DNA of 64,000 nt. Origin: Streptomyces sp. Ag109_O5-1. GTDB lineage: Bacteria; Actinomycetota; Actinomycetes; Streptomycetales; Streptomycetaceae. Every line of letters begins with the position of its first letter. Positions within the stretch are counted from its first letter, which is position 1. The DNA is taken from contig NZ_RKQF01000001.1 of assembly GCF_003814875.1 (NCBI RefSeq), forward strand, positions 7,006,001-7,070,000, in the 5' to 3' direction. The translations under genes were made by a program, and so were the position numbers. Below the pieces are notes generated by a model. It saw only the letters and a list, made by a program, of their open reading frames with translations, did not search any database and was not told where the DNA came from. Below, piece by piece: positions 18,096 to 26,146 of this stretch.

Positions 18096-19414
18096 GCAGC
18101 GCCGCGACCCGCCCCGCCGGCCCGGACCACCTGTGGTCGGTGGACGAGCACCTGGAGGACATCCTCGCCACTGTCCGCCCCCTGGAACCCATCGAGCTGC
18201 AACTCCTCGACGCCCAGGGCTGCGTCCTGGTCGACGACGTCATGGTGCCGGTCTCAATGCCGCCCTTCGACAACAGCTCCATGGACGGGTACGCGGTACG
18301 GGTCGCGGACGTGGCGGGCGCGAGCGAGGAGTTCCCGGCCGTCCTGGAGGTCGTCGGGGACGTCGCGGCGGGCGCCGCGGAGCTCACCCCGGTCGGCCCC
18401 GGCCAGGCCGCCCGGATCATGACCGGCGCCCCGCTGCCGCCCGGCGCCGAGACCGTCGTCCCCGTGGAGTGGACCGACGGCGGACTCGGCGAGGGACCCG
18501 TCGGCGGGATGCGGGCGCGCAGCATCGCGCCCGAGGGCGCCGCAGGGCACGTGCGCGTGCACCGGCCGGCCGAGCCACGCGCGCATGTGCGCGCGAAGGG
18601 CAGCGACGTGAAGGCGGGCGACCTCGCGCTGGAGGCCGGCACCGTCCTCGGCCCGCCGCAGATCGCCCTGCTCGCTGCGATCGGCCGCGGCACGGTACGC
18701 GTACGCCCGCGCCCGCGCGTGGTCGTCATGTCCACCGGCAGCGAACTCGTCCAGCCCGGCGAGCAGCTGGGCAGCGGCCAGATCTACGACTCCAACAGCT
18801 TCGCCCTCACCGCCGCCGCCCGGGACGCCGGCGCCATCGCCTACCGGGTGGGCGCCATCGTCGACGACGCCGACACCCTCCGCTCCACCATCGAGGACCA
18901 GCTGGTCCGCGCCGACCTGCTGGTCACCACCGGCGGGGTGAGCGTGGGGGCGTACGACGTCGTCAAGGAGGCGCTGTCGCACGTCGGCGACGAGGACGAG
19001 GCGGGCAGCGGCATCGACTTCCGCAAGCTCGCCATGCAGCCCGGCAAGCCCCAGGGCTTCGGCTCCATCGGCCCCGACCACACCCCGCTGCTGGCCCTGC
19101 CCGGCAACCCCGTGTCGTCGTACGTCTCCTTCGAGCTGTTCGTCCGTCCCGTCATCCGCACCCTGATGGGTCTCGACGACGTCCACCGCCCCCGCATCAC
19201 GGCGACGCTCAAGGCCGACAAGGCGCTGGGCTCCCCGAAGGGCCGCAGGCAGTTCCTGCGCGGGGCGTACGCCGACGGCGAGGTGACCGCCGTGGGCGGC
19301 GCCGGTTCGCATCTGGTCGCGGCACTCGCACACGCCGACGCGCTGATCGTCGTACCCGAGGACACGGAGTCCGTCGAGCCCGGCAGCGAGGTCGAGGTCG
19401 TCCTGCTCGGCTAG
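18092..19414 (+). CDS. moeA: MoeA/gephyrin-like molybdotransferase (Glp)
   Basis: The 440-residue protein is of the MoeA family, which inserts molybdate into adenylated molybdopterin. It contains PFDNSSMDGYAVR, GAPLPPGAETVVPVEW, RVVVMSTGSELV and TTGGVSVGAYD, spread over MoeA domains I-IV. The TTG start overlaps the galU stop (TTGA), indicating translational coupling. The nearby sepX/glpR homologue suggests this copy is the gephyrin-like Glp that partners with that division membrane protein in actinobacteria. It may thus have a cell-division role in addition to, or instead of, cofactor synthesis. Active-site motifs look intact. Confidence 0.93.
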   Translation: MSSAATRPAGPDHLWSVDEHLEDILATVRPLEPIELQLLDAQGCVLVDDVMVPVSMPPFDNSSMDGYAVRVADVAGASEEFPAVLEVVGDVAAGAAELTPVGPGQAARIMTGAPLPPGAETVVPVEWTDGGLGEGPVGGMRARSIAPEGAAGHVRVHRPAEPRAHVRAKGSDVKAGDLALEAGTVLGPPQIALLAAIGRGTVRVRPRPRVVVMSTGSELVQPGEQLGSGQIYDSNSFALTAAARDAGAIAYRVGAIVDDADTLRSTIEDQLVRADLLVTTGGVSVGAYDVVKEALSHVGDEDEAGSGIDFRKLAMQPGKPQGFGSIGPDHTPLLALPGNPVSSYVSFELFVRPVIRTLMGLDDVHRPRITATLKADKALGSPKGRRQFLRGAYADGEVTAVGGAGSHLVAALAHADALIVVPEDTESVEPGSEVEVVLLG

Positions 19415-19527
19415 GGCCTCTCCGGTGGTCCTGCCCGGTGGCGTGCGCGGGCTTGGCGGTACCGTGTCGCGCACAGCAGGCCCGAGCGCCGCACCGCCAC
19501 GGGCCCGGACCGGGAGCGCCACACAGC

Positions 19528-20040
19528 ATGACTGAGCCCTTCCGGGGGGAGACCCCCGGACCCTCTGCGCCGGAACGACTGACGCACATCGACGACGCGG
19601 GCGCCGCCCGTATGGTCGACGTGTCCGGCAAGGACGTGACCGCACGTACCGCGCGCGCCAGCGGACGCGTCCTCGTCTCGCCCCGCGTGGTCGAACTGCT
19701 GCGCGGTGAGGGCGTCCCCAAGGGCGACGCCCTGGCCACCGCGCGCATCGCGGGCATCATGGGCGCCAAACGGACCCCGGACCTGATCCCGCTCTGTCAC
19801 CCCTTGGCGGTCTCCGGTGTGAAACTGGATCTGTCGGTCGCGGACGACGCCGTGGAGATCCTGGCCACCGTGAAGACGACCGACCGCACGGGCGTCGAGA
19901 TGGAGGCCCTCACGGCGGTCGCCGTCGCCGCGCTCACCGTGATCGACATGGTCAAGGCGGTCGACAAGGGAGCGGTCATCACGGACGTACGCGTGGAGGA
20001 GAAGACGGGCGGCAAGTCCGGCGACTGGAGCCGGGCGTGA
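19528..20040 (+). CDS. moaC: Cyclic pyranopterin monophosphate synthase MoaC
   Basis: MoaC acts with MoaA to turn GTP into cyclic pyranopterin monophosphate, the first stage of molybdenum cofactor synthesis. The 170 residues contain LTHIDDAGAARMVDVSGK, LIPLCHPLAVSGV and TDRTGVEMEALTAV, the family's active-site segments. The ATG at 19528 fits the domain boundary. A longer open frame exists upstream in this register but is the shadow of moeA. The next gene starts inside its stop codon (GTGA). Confidence 0.95.
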   Translation: MTEPFRGETPGPSAPERLTHIDDAGAARMVDVSGKDVTARTARASGRVLVSPRVVELLRGEGVPKGDALATARIAGIMGAKRTPDLIPLCHPLAVSGVKLDLSVADDAVEILATVKTTDRTGVEMEALTAVAVAALTVIDMVKAVDKGAVITDVRVEEKTGGKSGDWSRA

Positions 20041-20573
20041 ACGCCGGGCCGTCCGCTGGTGGTGCGCCGCGCGCGCCGTATCGCGCGCTGGTCGTGACCG
20101 CCTCCAACCGGGCCGCCGCAGGGGTCTACGAGGACCGGGGCGGCCCGCTGATCGCGGCCGGTCTGGAGGGCTTCGGGTTCACCGTGGACGGGCCGCGGGT
20201 CGTACCCGACGGGGATCCCGTGGCGGCCGCGCTGCGCGCGGGTGTCGAGGCCGGGTACGACGTCGTCGTCACCACCGGCGGCACCGGCATCTCGCCCACC
20301 GACCGCACGCCCGAGGCGACCCGCACGGTGATCGACTACGAGGTGCCGGGCATCGCGGAGGCCGTCCGGGCGTTCGGACGGGAGAAAGTGCCCACCGCTG
20401 CGCTCTCCCGGGGCCTGGCCGGGGTGGCGGGCCGGACACTGATCGTCAACCTTCCGGGGTCCACCGGCGGGGTACGGGACGGCCTGGCCGTCCTGGAACC
20501 GCTGCTGGCGCATGCCGTCGACCAGATCCGCGGCGGCGACCACCCCGGGCCGAGCAGTGGGGGTGCGAGCTGA
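20037..20573 (+). CDS. mog: Molybdopterin adenylyltransferase (MoaB/Mog family)
   Basis: This 178-residue protein of the MoaB/Mog family adenylylates molybdopterin before metal insertion by MoeA. It contains ALVVTASNRAAAGVYEDRGG and DVVVTTGGTGISPTDRTPEA, the molybdopterin-binding motif, followed by NLPGSTGGVRDGL. The GTG start overlaps the moaC stop, so it is coupled to moaC. With moeA and moaC it forms a partial cofactor set. Confidence 0.92.
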   Translation: MNAGPSAGGAPRAPYRALVVTASNRAAAGVYEDRGGPLIAAGLEGFGFTVDGPRVVPDGDPVAAALRAGVEAGYDVVVTTGGTGISPTDRTPEATRTVIDYEVPGIAEAVRAFGREKVPTAALSRGLAGVAGRTLIVNLPGSTGGVRDGLAVLEPLLAHAVDQIRGGDHPGPSSGGAS

Positions 20574-21265
20574 ACAGCCCGTCCTGGCCCGTCGTGCTGG
20601 CGGACGGCGATGTCGTCCTCCGGCCGATAAGGCTGCGCGACCAGCGGCCCTGGCGCGAGGTCAACCGGCGCAACCGCGACTGGCTGCGCCCCTGGGAGGC
20701 GACCATCCCGCCGCCCACCCCCAGCGGGCCGATCGCGCACCGGCCGACCTACCGGCAGATGGTCCGGCATCTGCGGTCCGAGGCGAACGCGGGCCGCATG
20801 CTGCCGTTCGTCATCGAGTACCAGGGGCGGCTGGTGGGGCAGTTGACGGTCGCCGGGATCACCTGGGGTTCGATGTGCTCGGGGCACGTCGGCTACTGGG
20901 TGGACCAGGGCGTGGCCGGCCGCGGGGTGATGCCGACCGCCGTGGCGCTCGTCGTGGACCACTGTTTCCGCACCGTCGGTCTGCACCGCATCGAGGTCTG
21001 CATTCGCCCCGAGAACCGGCCCAGCCGCCGGGTCGTGGAGAAACTCGGATTCCGCGAGGAGGGGCTGCGGCCGCGTTATCTCCACATCGACGGGGCCTGG
21101 CGTGACCATCTCGTCTTCGCCCTCACCGCGGAGGAGGTGCCCGAGGGGTTGCTCGGCCGCTGGCGGCGGACCCGCTCCCAGAGCGCGTCCGCGCAGTCAC
21201 CGGGCACGACGAGCACGCCGAACGGGCCCCGGAATCCGCAGAACACCCCGGGGAATCCCGGCTAG
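20570..21265 (+). CDS. RimJ-like GNAT N-acetyltransferase
   Basis: This acetyl-CoA-dependent N-acetyltransferase resembles RimJ/RimL ribosomal-protein acetylases. It contains VVLRPIRLRDQRPWREV at the N-terminus, VAGRGVMPTAVALVVDH around the acetyl-CoA loop, and IRPENRPSRRVVEKLGFREEG near the end. The family fold supports either the GTG at 20594 or a CTG at 20570. I favour the CTG because it overlaps the mog stop and follows a GGGGGTG site, while the GTG has no ribosome site. The gene lies between moeA and sepX as in mycobacteria (rimJ), but its target is unknown. Confidence 0.87.
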   Translation: MNSPSWPVVLADGDVVLRPIRLRDQRPWREVNRRNRDWLRPWEATIPPPTPSGPIAHRPTYRQMVRHLRSEANAGRMLPFVIEYQGRLVGQLTVAGITWGSMCSGHVGYWVDQGVAGRGVMPTAVALVVDHCFRTVGLHRIEVCIRPENRPSRRVVEKLGFREEGLRPRYLHIDGAWRDHLVFALTAEEVPEGLLGRWRRTRSQSASAQSPGTTSTPNGPRNPQNTPGNPG

Positions 21266-21450
21266 CCGCGAAAATTGAATACGTGTTCGAAATTGATCGA
21301 TCGGTGACCGTCTCGGGGCATTGAATTAGCAGCTTCGGCGGTCTGCTGATCGCATCGATCACAAAAAAAGCTCGAAATATCAGCCAGATCGTGCGACACA
21401 CCGACGCAATTGGCAGATGGCCCCACGCAAACCCCTCTACCGTGTGAGGC

Positions 21451-22734
21451 GTGAGCAGCAGCGGCCTCATCTACGCAGTCATTGTCGGGGCCTGGGCCGC
21501 CTACTTGGTGCCGATGTGGCTCCGTAGGCAGGACGAGCTGAACGAGGCCCGTCCTACGGAACGCTTCAGCACCGCCATCCGGCTGCTGTCCGGACGGGCG
21601 GGGATGGAGCGCCGGTACGCCAGGGACCTGCGGGCGCGCTCCGCCTCGGAGGGGGAGCAGGACGCCGGCGACCCGGACGCCGTCACCGACTCGGTGGACG
21701 TCCGGGCCTTCGCCATGCCTCCGACCCGCCGTCAGGTCCGGGCGGACGTCCAGGCGGAGAGGGAGCCGGAGGCACCCGGGCGCCAGGAACCGGCGCGCGA
21801 CCAGACGGTCGCGCCCTCGGCCAAGTCCCCCTCCGCACCGGCACGTCAGCCGGGCGGCGCGCCCGCCCCGGCACCGGCTTCCGCATCCGCATCCATGCCC
21901 GCGCCTGCGCCTGCGCCTACGCCCAAGCAGGTTCCGGCGGCCAGGCGAGCGCCCTCCGCCCAGGCGGCCGCAGCGCGCGCCCGGCGCACGAAGGCACTCG
22001 CGCGCCGTCGCCGCACCACCGTTCTGCTCTTCATCGCGTTCACGCTGGGCGCGATCGTCGCCGCCGTCGGGGGGCTCGCCTTCCTGTGGGCGCCGGGCGT
22101 GCCCGCGGTCATGCTCAGCGCGTACATCGCCCACCTGCGCACGCAGGAGCGCCGGCGCTTCGCCTACCAGATGGACCGGCGTCAGGCCGAGGCCGCCGCG
22201 CAGCGGTTGCGGGAGCGCCAGCCGCGACGGCGCACACCCCTCGACACGGGCGCCGTCGCGGACGAACCGGACGAGGCGCCAGCGACCGAGACCGACCCCG
22301 GCCTGTCCGCGCTCGCCGCCGACCGGCGCGCCCTCGTAGAGCAGACCGACCATGCCGAGTGGGTCGACCAGCAGCGCGAGCGGCAGCGGCGCCCCGGACA
22401 CGGCGACAGCTGGGACCCGGTACCGGTGCCCTTGCCGACCTACGTGACCGCGCCGGTCGCGCCGCGCGCCACCTCCGACGTGGACCTGGGGGCACCCGAC
22501 GCGTGGAGTTCGGCACGGTCCAGTTCCGTCGTGCCCGAGCAGGAGACCAGGCCGGTCGCGCCGGAGGCCGAGGCCGAGGCGGAGGAGCCGCTGCCCGCCG
22601 ACGACGACAAGCCGGACGACGGCAGGAGCGACGCGCGCCGCGCGGCCTCCGCCCGCCGGGCGCGCGAGCGCGGCCGTACGCCGCTCTTCGACCAGTACGA
22701 GGACGGCGACCGCCCGCGCGCGGCCAACGAGTGA
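21451..22734 (+). CDS. sepX: Division membrane protein SepX/GlpR
   Basis: This 427-residue membrane protein has a first helix at residues ~5-23 (LIYAVIVGAWAAYLVPMWL) and a hairpin of hydrophobic segments at ~190-225. A conserved cytoplasmic motif WLRRQDELNEARPTERFSTA follows helix 1 in part. Long Ala/Pro- and Arg-rich linkers and an acidic tail complete it. This matches SepX, needed for Streptomyces cross-walls and sporulation septa, and GlpR, the corynebacterial receptor of the gephyrin-like protein Glp. Synteny with galU-moeA-rimJ supports the call. The GTG start follows TACCGT by 7 bases, suggesting a leaderless mRNA. The 186-bp AT-rich leader region (21266-21450) presumably holds its promoter. 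Confidence 0.85.
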   Translation: MSSSGLIYAVIVGAWAAYLVPMWLRRQDELNEARPTERFSTAIRLLSGRAGMERRYARDLRARSASEGEQDAGDPDAVTDSVDVRAFAMPPTRRQVRADVQAEREPEAPGRQEPARDQTVAPSAKSPSAPARQPGGAPAPAPASASASMPAPAPAPTPKQVPAARRAPSAQAAAARARRTKALARRRRTTVLLFIAFTLGAIVAAVGGLAFLWAPGVPAVMLSAYIAHLRTQERRRFAYQMDRRQAEAAAQRLRERQPRRRTPLDTGAVADEPDEAPATETDPGLSALAADRRALVEQTDHAEWVDQQRERQRRPGHGDSWDPVPVPLPTYVTAPVAPRATSDVDLGAPDAWSSARSSSVVPEQETRPVAPEAEAEAEEPLPADDDKPDDGRSDARRAASARRARERGRTPLFDQYEDGDRPRAANE

Positions 22735-22836
22735 CCCGCACACGACGCGAGGCGCCCCCGGGACCCCGGTCCTGACCAGTCAGGGAACGGATTTCCAAGC
22801 ACCCCGACGGGGATGCTAGAGTTTCACTCGTTGCAA

Positions 22837-22910
22837 GGGCCTGTGGCGCAGTCCGGTAGCGCACCTCGTTCGCATCGAGGGGGCCAGGGGTTCAAATCCC
22901 CTCAGGTCCA
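22837..22910 (+). tRNA. tRNA-Ala(CGC)
   Basis: The 74-nt cloverleaf has a 7-bp acceptor stem (GGGCCTG with CAGGTCC, one G-T pair), a D arm, and the anticodon stem CCTCG/CGAGG around loop TTCGCAT, giving anticodon CGC. The T arm GGGG-TTCAAAT-CCCC is intact. CCA is not encoded. Anticodon CGC reads GCG, a common Ala codon in this GC-rich genome. Confidence 0.96.
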
Positions 22911-22918
22911 CTGCACAA

Positions 22919-22955
22919 GAAGATCCCGGCGATCATCACGATCGCCGGGATCTTC
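22919..22955 (+). terminator. Terminator after tRNA-Ala
   Basis: GAAGATCCCGGCGATC and GATCGCCGGGATCTTC form a perfect 16-bp stem with a 5-base loop, 9 bases after the tRNA. Confidence 0.85.
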
Positions 22956-22960
22956 GTCGT

Positions 22961-23020
22961 TCCCGGAGCCTTCCGTCCCGTCCCGGAGCCTTCCGTCCCG
23001 TCCCGGAGCCTTCCGTCCCG
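22961..23020. repeat. Three exact 20-bp tandem repeats
   Basis: The 20-base unit TCCCGGAGCCTTCCGTCCCG is repeated three times with no mismatches. It lies between the tRNA terminator and the 3' end of a truncated gene. Confidence 0.9.
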
Positions 23021-23031
23021 ACCCGGTGGCG

Positions 23032-23706
23032 CTACCGGCTCGTCCCGATCGCCTCGCGCAGGCGACGGACCGCCTCGTGCAGGCCGTTGTCGGCGAGGTT
23101 GCCGTAGCCGAGGACCAGGCCGTGATCCGCGTGGTCCGCTGTCGCGTGGTAGGCGGCGAGGTCGGCGACGCGCAGCGAACGGGCGGCCGCCGCCCTCACC
23201 ACGGCGCCGCTGTCCACGTCGGCCGGCAGCCGCAGGATCAGATGCAGGCCGGCCGCGACGCCGGAGACCGGGGCCCGGGGCAGCTGTTCGGCGAGGGCCT
23301 GGACGAGGGTGTCCCGGCGCAGCCGGTACCGCTGCCGGCAGGACCGCAACTGGCGGTCGTAGCCGCCCGACTCCAGCAGCGCGGCGAAGGCGAGTTGGTC
23401 CAGGGCCGAGGGCTGGGCGGCCACCAGGTCGGCCCGGTGCAGCCGTTGGGTCCAGCGCGGCGGAGCCACGATCCAGCCGATACCGAGCGCCGGGGACAGG
23501 GTCTTGCTCAGCGACTTGAACAGGACGACCCGCGACGGGTCCATGCCCTGCATGGCCGCGACCGGACGCCGGTCGTAGCGGAACTCCGCGTCGTAGTCGT
23601 CCTCCAGGACCACGCCGTCCACCCGCCGGGCCCAGTCCAGCAGCGCGGCCCGCCGCTCGGGCACGAGCACGGTGCCCAGCGGGAACTGGTGCGCCGGCGC
23701 CCTCTC
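23032..23706 (-). pseudogene. Truncated MocR/PdxR-type regulator
   Basis: Only the C-terminal half of a MocR-family regulator is recognisable. These proteins fuse a GntR-type winged helix to a type I aminotransferase domain. The remnant begins at PAHQFPLGTVLVPERR and runs through VVLEDDYDAEFRYDRRPVAA and VVLFKSLSKTLSPALGIGW, with the PLP-lysine region SKTLSP. It continues to a natural C-terminus. The DNA-binding domain, linker and first part of the aminotransferase domain (~300 residues) are missing. The open frame upstream to 23919 is Arg/Pro-rich and unlike the family. Truncation lies close to a tRNA gene, a common site of integration and excision. Confidence 0.8.
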
Positions 23707-23843
23707 GGCGCTGCCGGTCGTACCGGACGGCACCCGCCGGGAGCGGTCCGCGCGGTGGCGGCCGCCGGCCCTGCGAGGACGGCGGGGCTTGCGGGGGTGG
23801 ACGCCGTCCCGACCGGGTTGGGGCCGTACCTGGTGACTGGTGA

Positions 23844-24341
23844 CTACGGGTTCTCTCCGAGGGCCTTTGCGAAGCAGCGGCTCGACTCGTAGTGGCGGTA
23901 ATAGCCGAACTTGACGCACGGTTCGTAGCCGCTGGAGGTGTAGAGGGCGATGGCCTCCGGCTGCTTGGTGCCCGTCTCCAGGACCATGCGCACGCGGCCG
24001 GCCGCGCGGGCGTCCTCCTCCAGCGCCGTCAGCATGCGGCGGGCCAGACCCCGGCCGCGCATCCCCTCGACGACGAACATGCGCTTGAGCTCGGCGTCGC
24101 CGTCCTCGTTGCCCTCGCCGTTCTCGTCCTGGCTGCGCCAGCCGCCGGTGGCCACGGGGCGGTCGGACTCGTCGTAGGCGATCAGGTAGACGCCGTTCGG
24201 CGGTGCGAAGTCGGCCGCGTCGAGGACCGTGGCGTCGCCGCCGTCGCCGTAGCGGACGTGGTACTCGGCCTGGACCTCGTCGTTGAGCTTGACGGCGTCG
24301 GGGTGGTCGAAGGGAACGCGGCGTATATTCATGTCAGGCAT
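23844..24341 (-). CDS. GNAT N-acetyltransferase
   Basis: This 165-residue acetyltransferase contains GVYLIAYDESDRPVATGGW, LKRMFVVEGMRGRGLARRML (acetyl-CoA loop RGRGLAR) and ALYTSSGYEP, the usual GNAT motifs A and B. Two start codons, 24341 and 24332, are nearly equivalent. The sequence GAATATACG occurs both just before the first ATG and just after the second. The gene ends where the truncated MocR frame begins to overlap. The target molecule is unknown. Confidence 0.85.
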   Translation of the reverse strand: MPDMNIRRVPFDHPDAVKLNDEVQAEYHVRYGDGGDATVLDAADFAPPNGVYLIAYDESDRPVATGGWRSQDENGEGNEDGDAELKRMFVVEGMRGRGLARRMLTALEEDARAAGRVRMVLETGTKQPEAIALYTSSGYEPCVKFGYYRHYESSRCFAKALGENP

Positions 24342-24427
24342 CGTATATTCGTGCAGAAGGCGAGTGTTGGACGGGCGATGGGTGGTGGGCATCCGGACGT
24401 CGTCCAGTGTGCCGGTATCGTGCCCTG

Positions 24428-25231
24428 GTGCTGACTGTGACCTCGGTTAATGTGAACGGGCTGCGGGCCGCCGCGAAGAAGGGCTTCGTGGAGTGGCTCG
24501 CGGAGACCTCCGCGGACGTGCTCTGCCTCCAGGAGGTGCGCGCGGAGCCGCAGCAGCTCCCCGAGGAGGTGCGCGCGCCCGGCGGGTGGCATGTCGTGCA
24601 CGCCCCCGCAGCCGCCAAGGGGCGCGCGGGCGTCTCCCTCTACACCCGGCGCGAGCCGGACCGGGTACGGATCGGCTTCGGCTCGGACGAGTTCGACACG
24701 AGCGGGCGCTACGTCGAGGCCGACCTGCCCGGCGTCACCGTCGCCTCCCTCTATCTCCCGTCCGGCGAGGTCGGCACCGAGCGGCAGGACGAGAAGATCC
24801 GGTTCATGACCGAGTTCCTCGCCTATCTGAAGGACCTGCGCGAGCGGGCCGCCGCCGACGGGCGCGAGGTCGTCGTCTGCGGCGACTGGAACATCGCCCA
24901 CCAGCAGGCCGACCTGAAGAACTGGCGCGGCAACACCAAGAACTCCGGCTTCCTGCCCGAGGAACGCGAGTGGCTCGGCACCGTCCTCGCCCCGTCCGAC
25001 GGCGGCTACGTCGACGTCGTACGCACCCTCCACCCGGACGCCGAGGGCCCGTACACCTGGTGGTCCTACCGGGGGCGGGCTTTCGACAATGATTCAGGTT
25101 GGCGCATCGACTACCAGCTGGCCACGCCCGGACTCGCCGGCAAGGCGGTCAAGGGGTTCGTGGAGCGCGCGGCCACGCACGCGGAACGCTGGTCGGACCA
25201 TGCGCCGGTCACCGTCGTGTACGACGTCTGA
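24428..25231 (+). CDS. xth: Exodeoxyribonuclease III
   Basis: This DNA-repair enzyme of the ExoIII/AP endonuclease family cuts abasic sites and removes 3' blocks. The 267 residues contain TVTSVNVNGLRAA, CLQEVRAEP (metal-binding Glu), GDWNIAHQQADLKNW and the catalytic WSDHAPV at the C-terminus. The GTG at 24428 fits the domain start. TATCGT at 24416-24421 lies 6 bases upstream with no ribosome site, implying a leaderless mRNA. The intergenic stretch after it (25233-25315) contains short imperfect repeats of GCTACGGCCGC. Confidence 0.93.
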   Translation: MLTVTSVNVNGLRAAAKKGFVEWLAETSADVLCLQEVRAEPQQLPEEVRAPGGWHVVHAPAAAKGRAGVSLYTRREPDRVRIGFGSDEFDTSGRYVEADLPGVTVASLYLPSGEVGTERQDEKIRFMTEFLAYLKDLRERAAADGREVVVCGDWNIAHQQADLKNWRGNTKNSGFLPEEREWLGTVLAPSDGGYVDVVRTLHPDAEGPYTWWSYRGRAFDNDSGWRIDYQLATPGLAGKAVKGFVERAATHAERWSDHAPVTVVYDV

Positions 25232-25315
25232 CGGCTCCCGGCGGCCACGGCGGCTCCCAGCGGCTACGGCCGCTTCCGAGCTAGGGACGCTTCCGAGCTA
25301 CGGCCGCGTCCGTCG

Positions 25316-26014
25316 CTACGGCTTCTTCCGCAGCCGTCGGTCCAGTGCGAGTGACACCTCTGCCTCCACCACGCTCCGGGCCAGGGGGCGTAGGCGTTCC
25401 ATGTTCTCCTCGGGGCCGTGGCGCAGGACCAGGTCGGCGAAGAGGTCGGCCAGGGCGTCGGCGTGTTCGCGTACTCTCCGGCCGGCCGCCAGGACCTCCG
25501 CGAGCGGGATGCCCTCGCGGACCAGGGCCGAGGAGACGTCGAGGAGGCGGCGGCTGATGTGGACGATGTCGTCGCCGTCGGTGCCGAGGTAGCCGAGGTC
25601 TAGGGCGGCGGCGAGGTTCTCCGCGGTGACCTCGCCCTCGAAGCGGGCGGCGAGTTCCTCGGGGGTCAGCCGGACCGGCTCCTCCTCGGTGGGGGTGTCG
25701 ATGCCGATCAGGTCGGCGACGTTGCGGCCCTGGTCCAGGGCCTCGGCCAGTTCGGCGATGCCGTTGAGCGTGTGGCCGCGCTCCAGAAGCGCCGAGATCG
25801 TGCGCAGCCGGGCCAGGTGGTGGTCGTCGTACCAGGCGATCCGCCCCTCCCGGCGCGGTGGCGGGATCAGCTTGCGCTCGCGGTAGAAACGCAGCGTGCG
25901 CACGGTGATGCCGGCCAGCCCCGCCAGTTCTTCCATGCGGTACTCGCGTGGTCCGCCCTGGTGGAGGGGCTGGTCGCGGTCCGTGGAGGTTGTTCGTCCG
26001 CCGTCGTCTGCCAC
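25316..26014 (-). CDS. MerR family transcriptional regulator
   Basis: This 232-residue protein has an N-terminal MerR winged helix-turn-helix (YRMEELAGLAGITVRTLRFY, with RERKLIPPP) at about residues 25-95. A longer C-terminal effector region of about 130 residues follows. No metal-binding cysteines are present, so it is not a classical metal sensor. It is divergent from a monooxygenase operon with 132 bases between them, and a perfect dyad lies in that gap. It is probably the operon's regulator, responding to a hydrophobic ligand or stress. Confidence 0.9.
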   Translation of the reverse strand: MADDGGRTTSTDRDQPLHQGGPREYRMEELAGLAGITVRTLRFYRERKLIPPPRREGRIAWYDDHHLARLRTISALLERGHTLNGIAELAEALDQGRNVADLIGIDTPTEEEPVRLTPEELAARFEGEVTAENLAAALDLGYLGTDGDDIVHISRRLLDVSSALVREGIPLAEVLAAGRRVREHADALADLFADLVLRHGPEENMERLRPLARSVVEAEVSLALDRRLRKKP

Positions 26015-26094
26015 GTGCGCAGCCTATGTTGTACCGCCGGTAACTTTCGTCGGTCCGACCCCTACCCATCAGTACGGGGCTGCTCTACAGTCCC

Positions 26095-26120
26095 ATTGCG
26101 CCAGTGTTCACTGGCGCAAT
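26095..26120. promoter_or_regulatory. Perfect operator-like dyad
   Basis: ATTGCGCCAGTG, two bases, then its exact reverse complement CACTGGCGCAAT form a 26-bp palindrome. It lies between the divergent MerR gene and the monooxygenase start, ending 27 bases before the ATG at 26147. It could bind the MerR protein or a TetR-type regulator encoded elsewhere. Confidence 0.75.
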
Positions 26121-26146
26121 CGCGGTCGAGGTGTGGAGGCTCCGGG

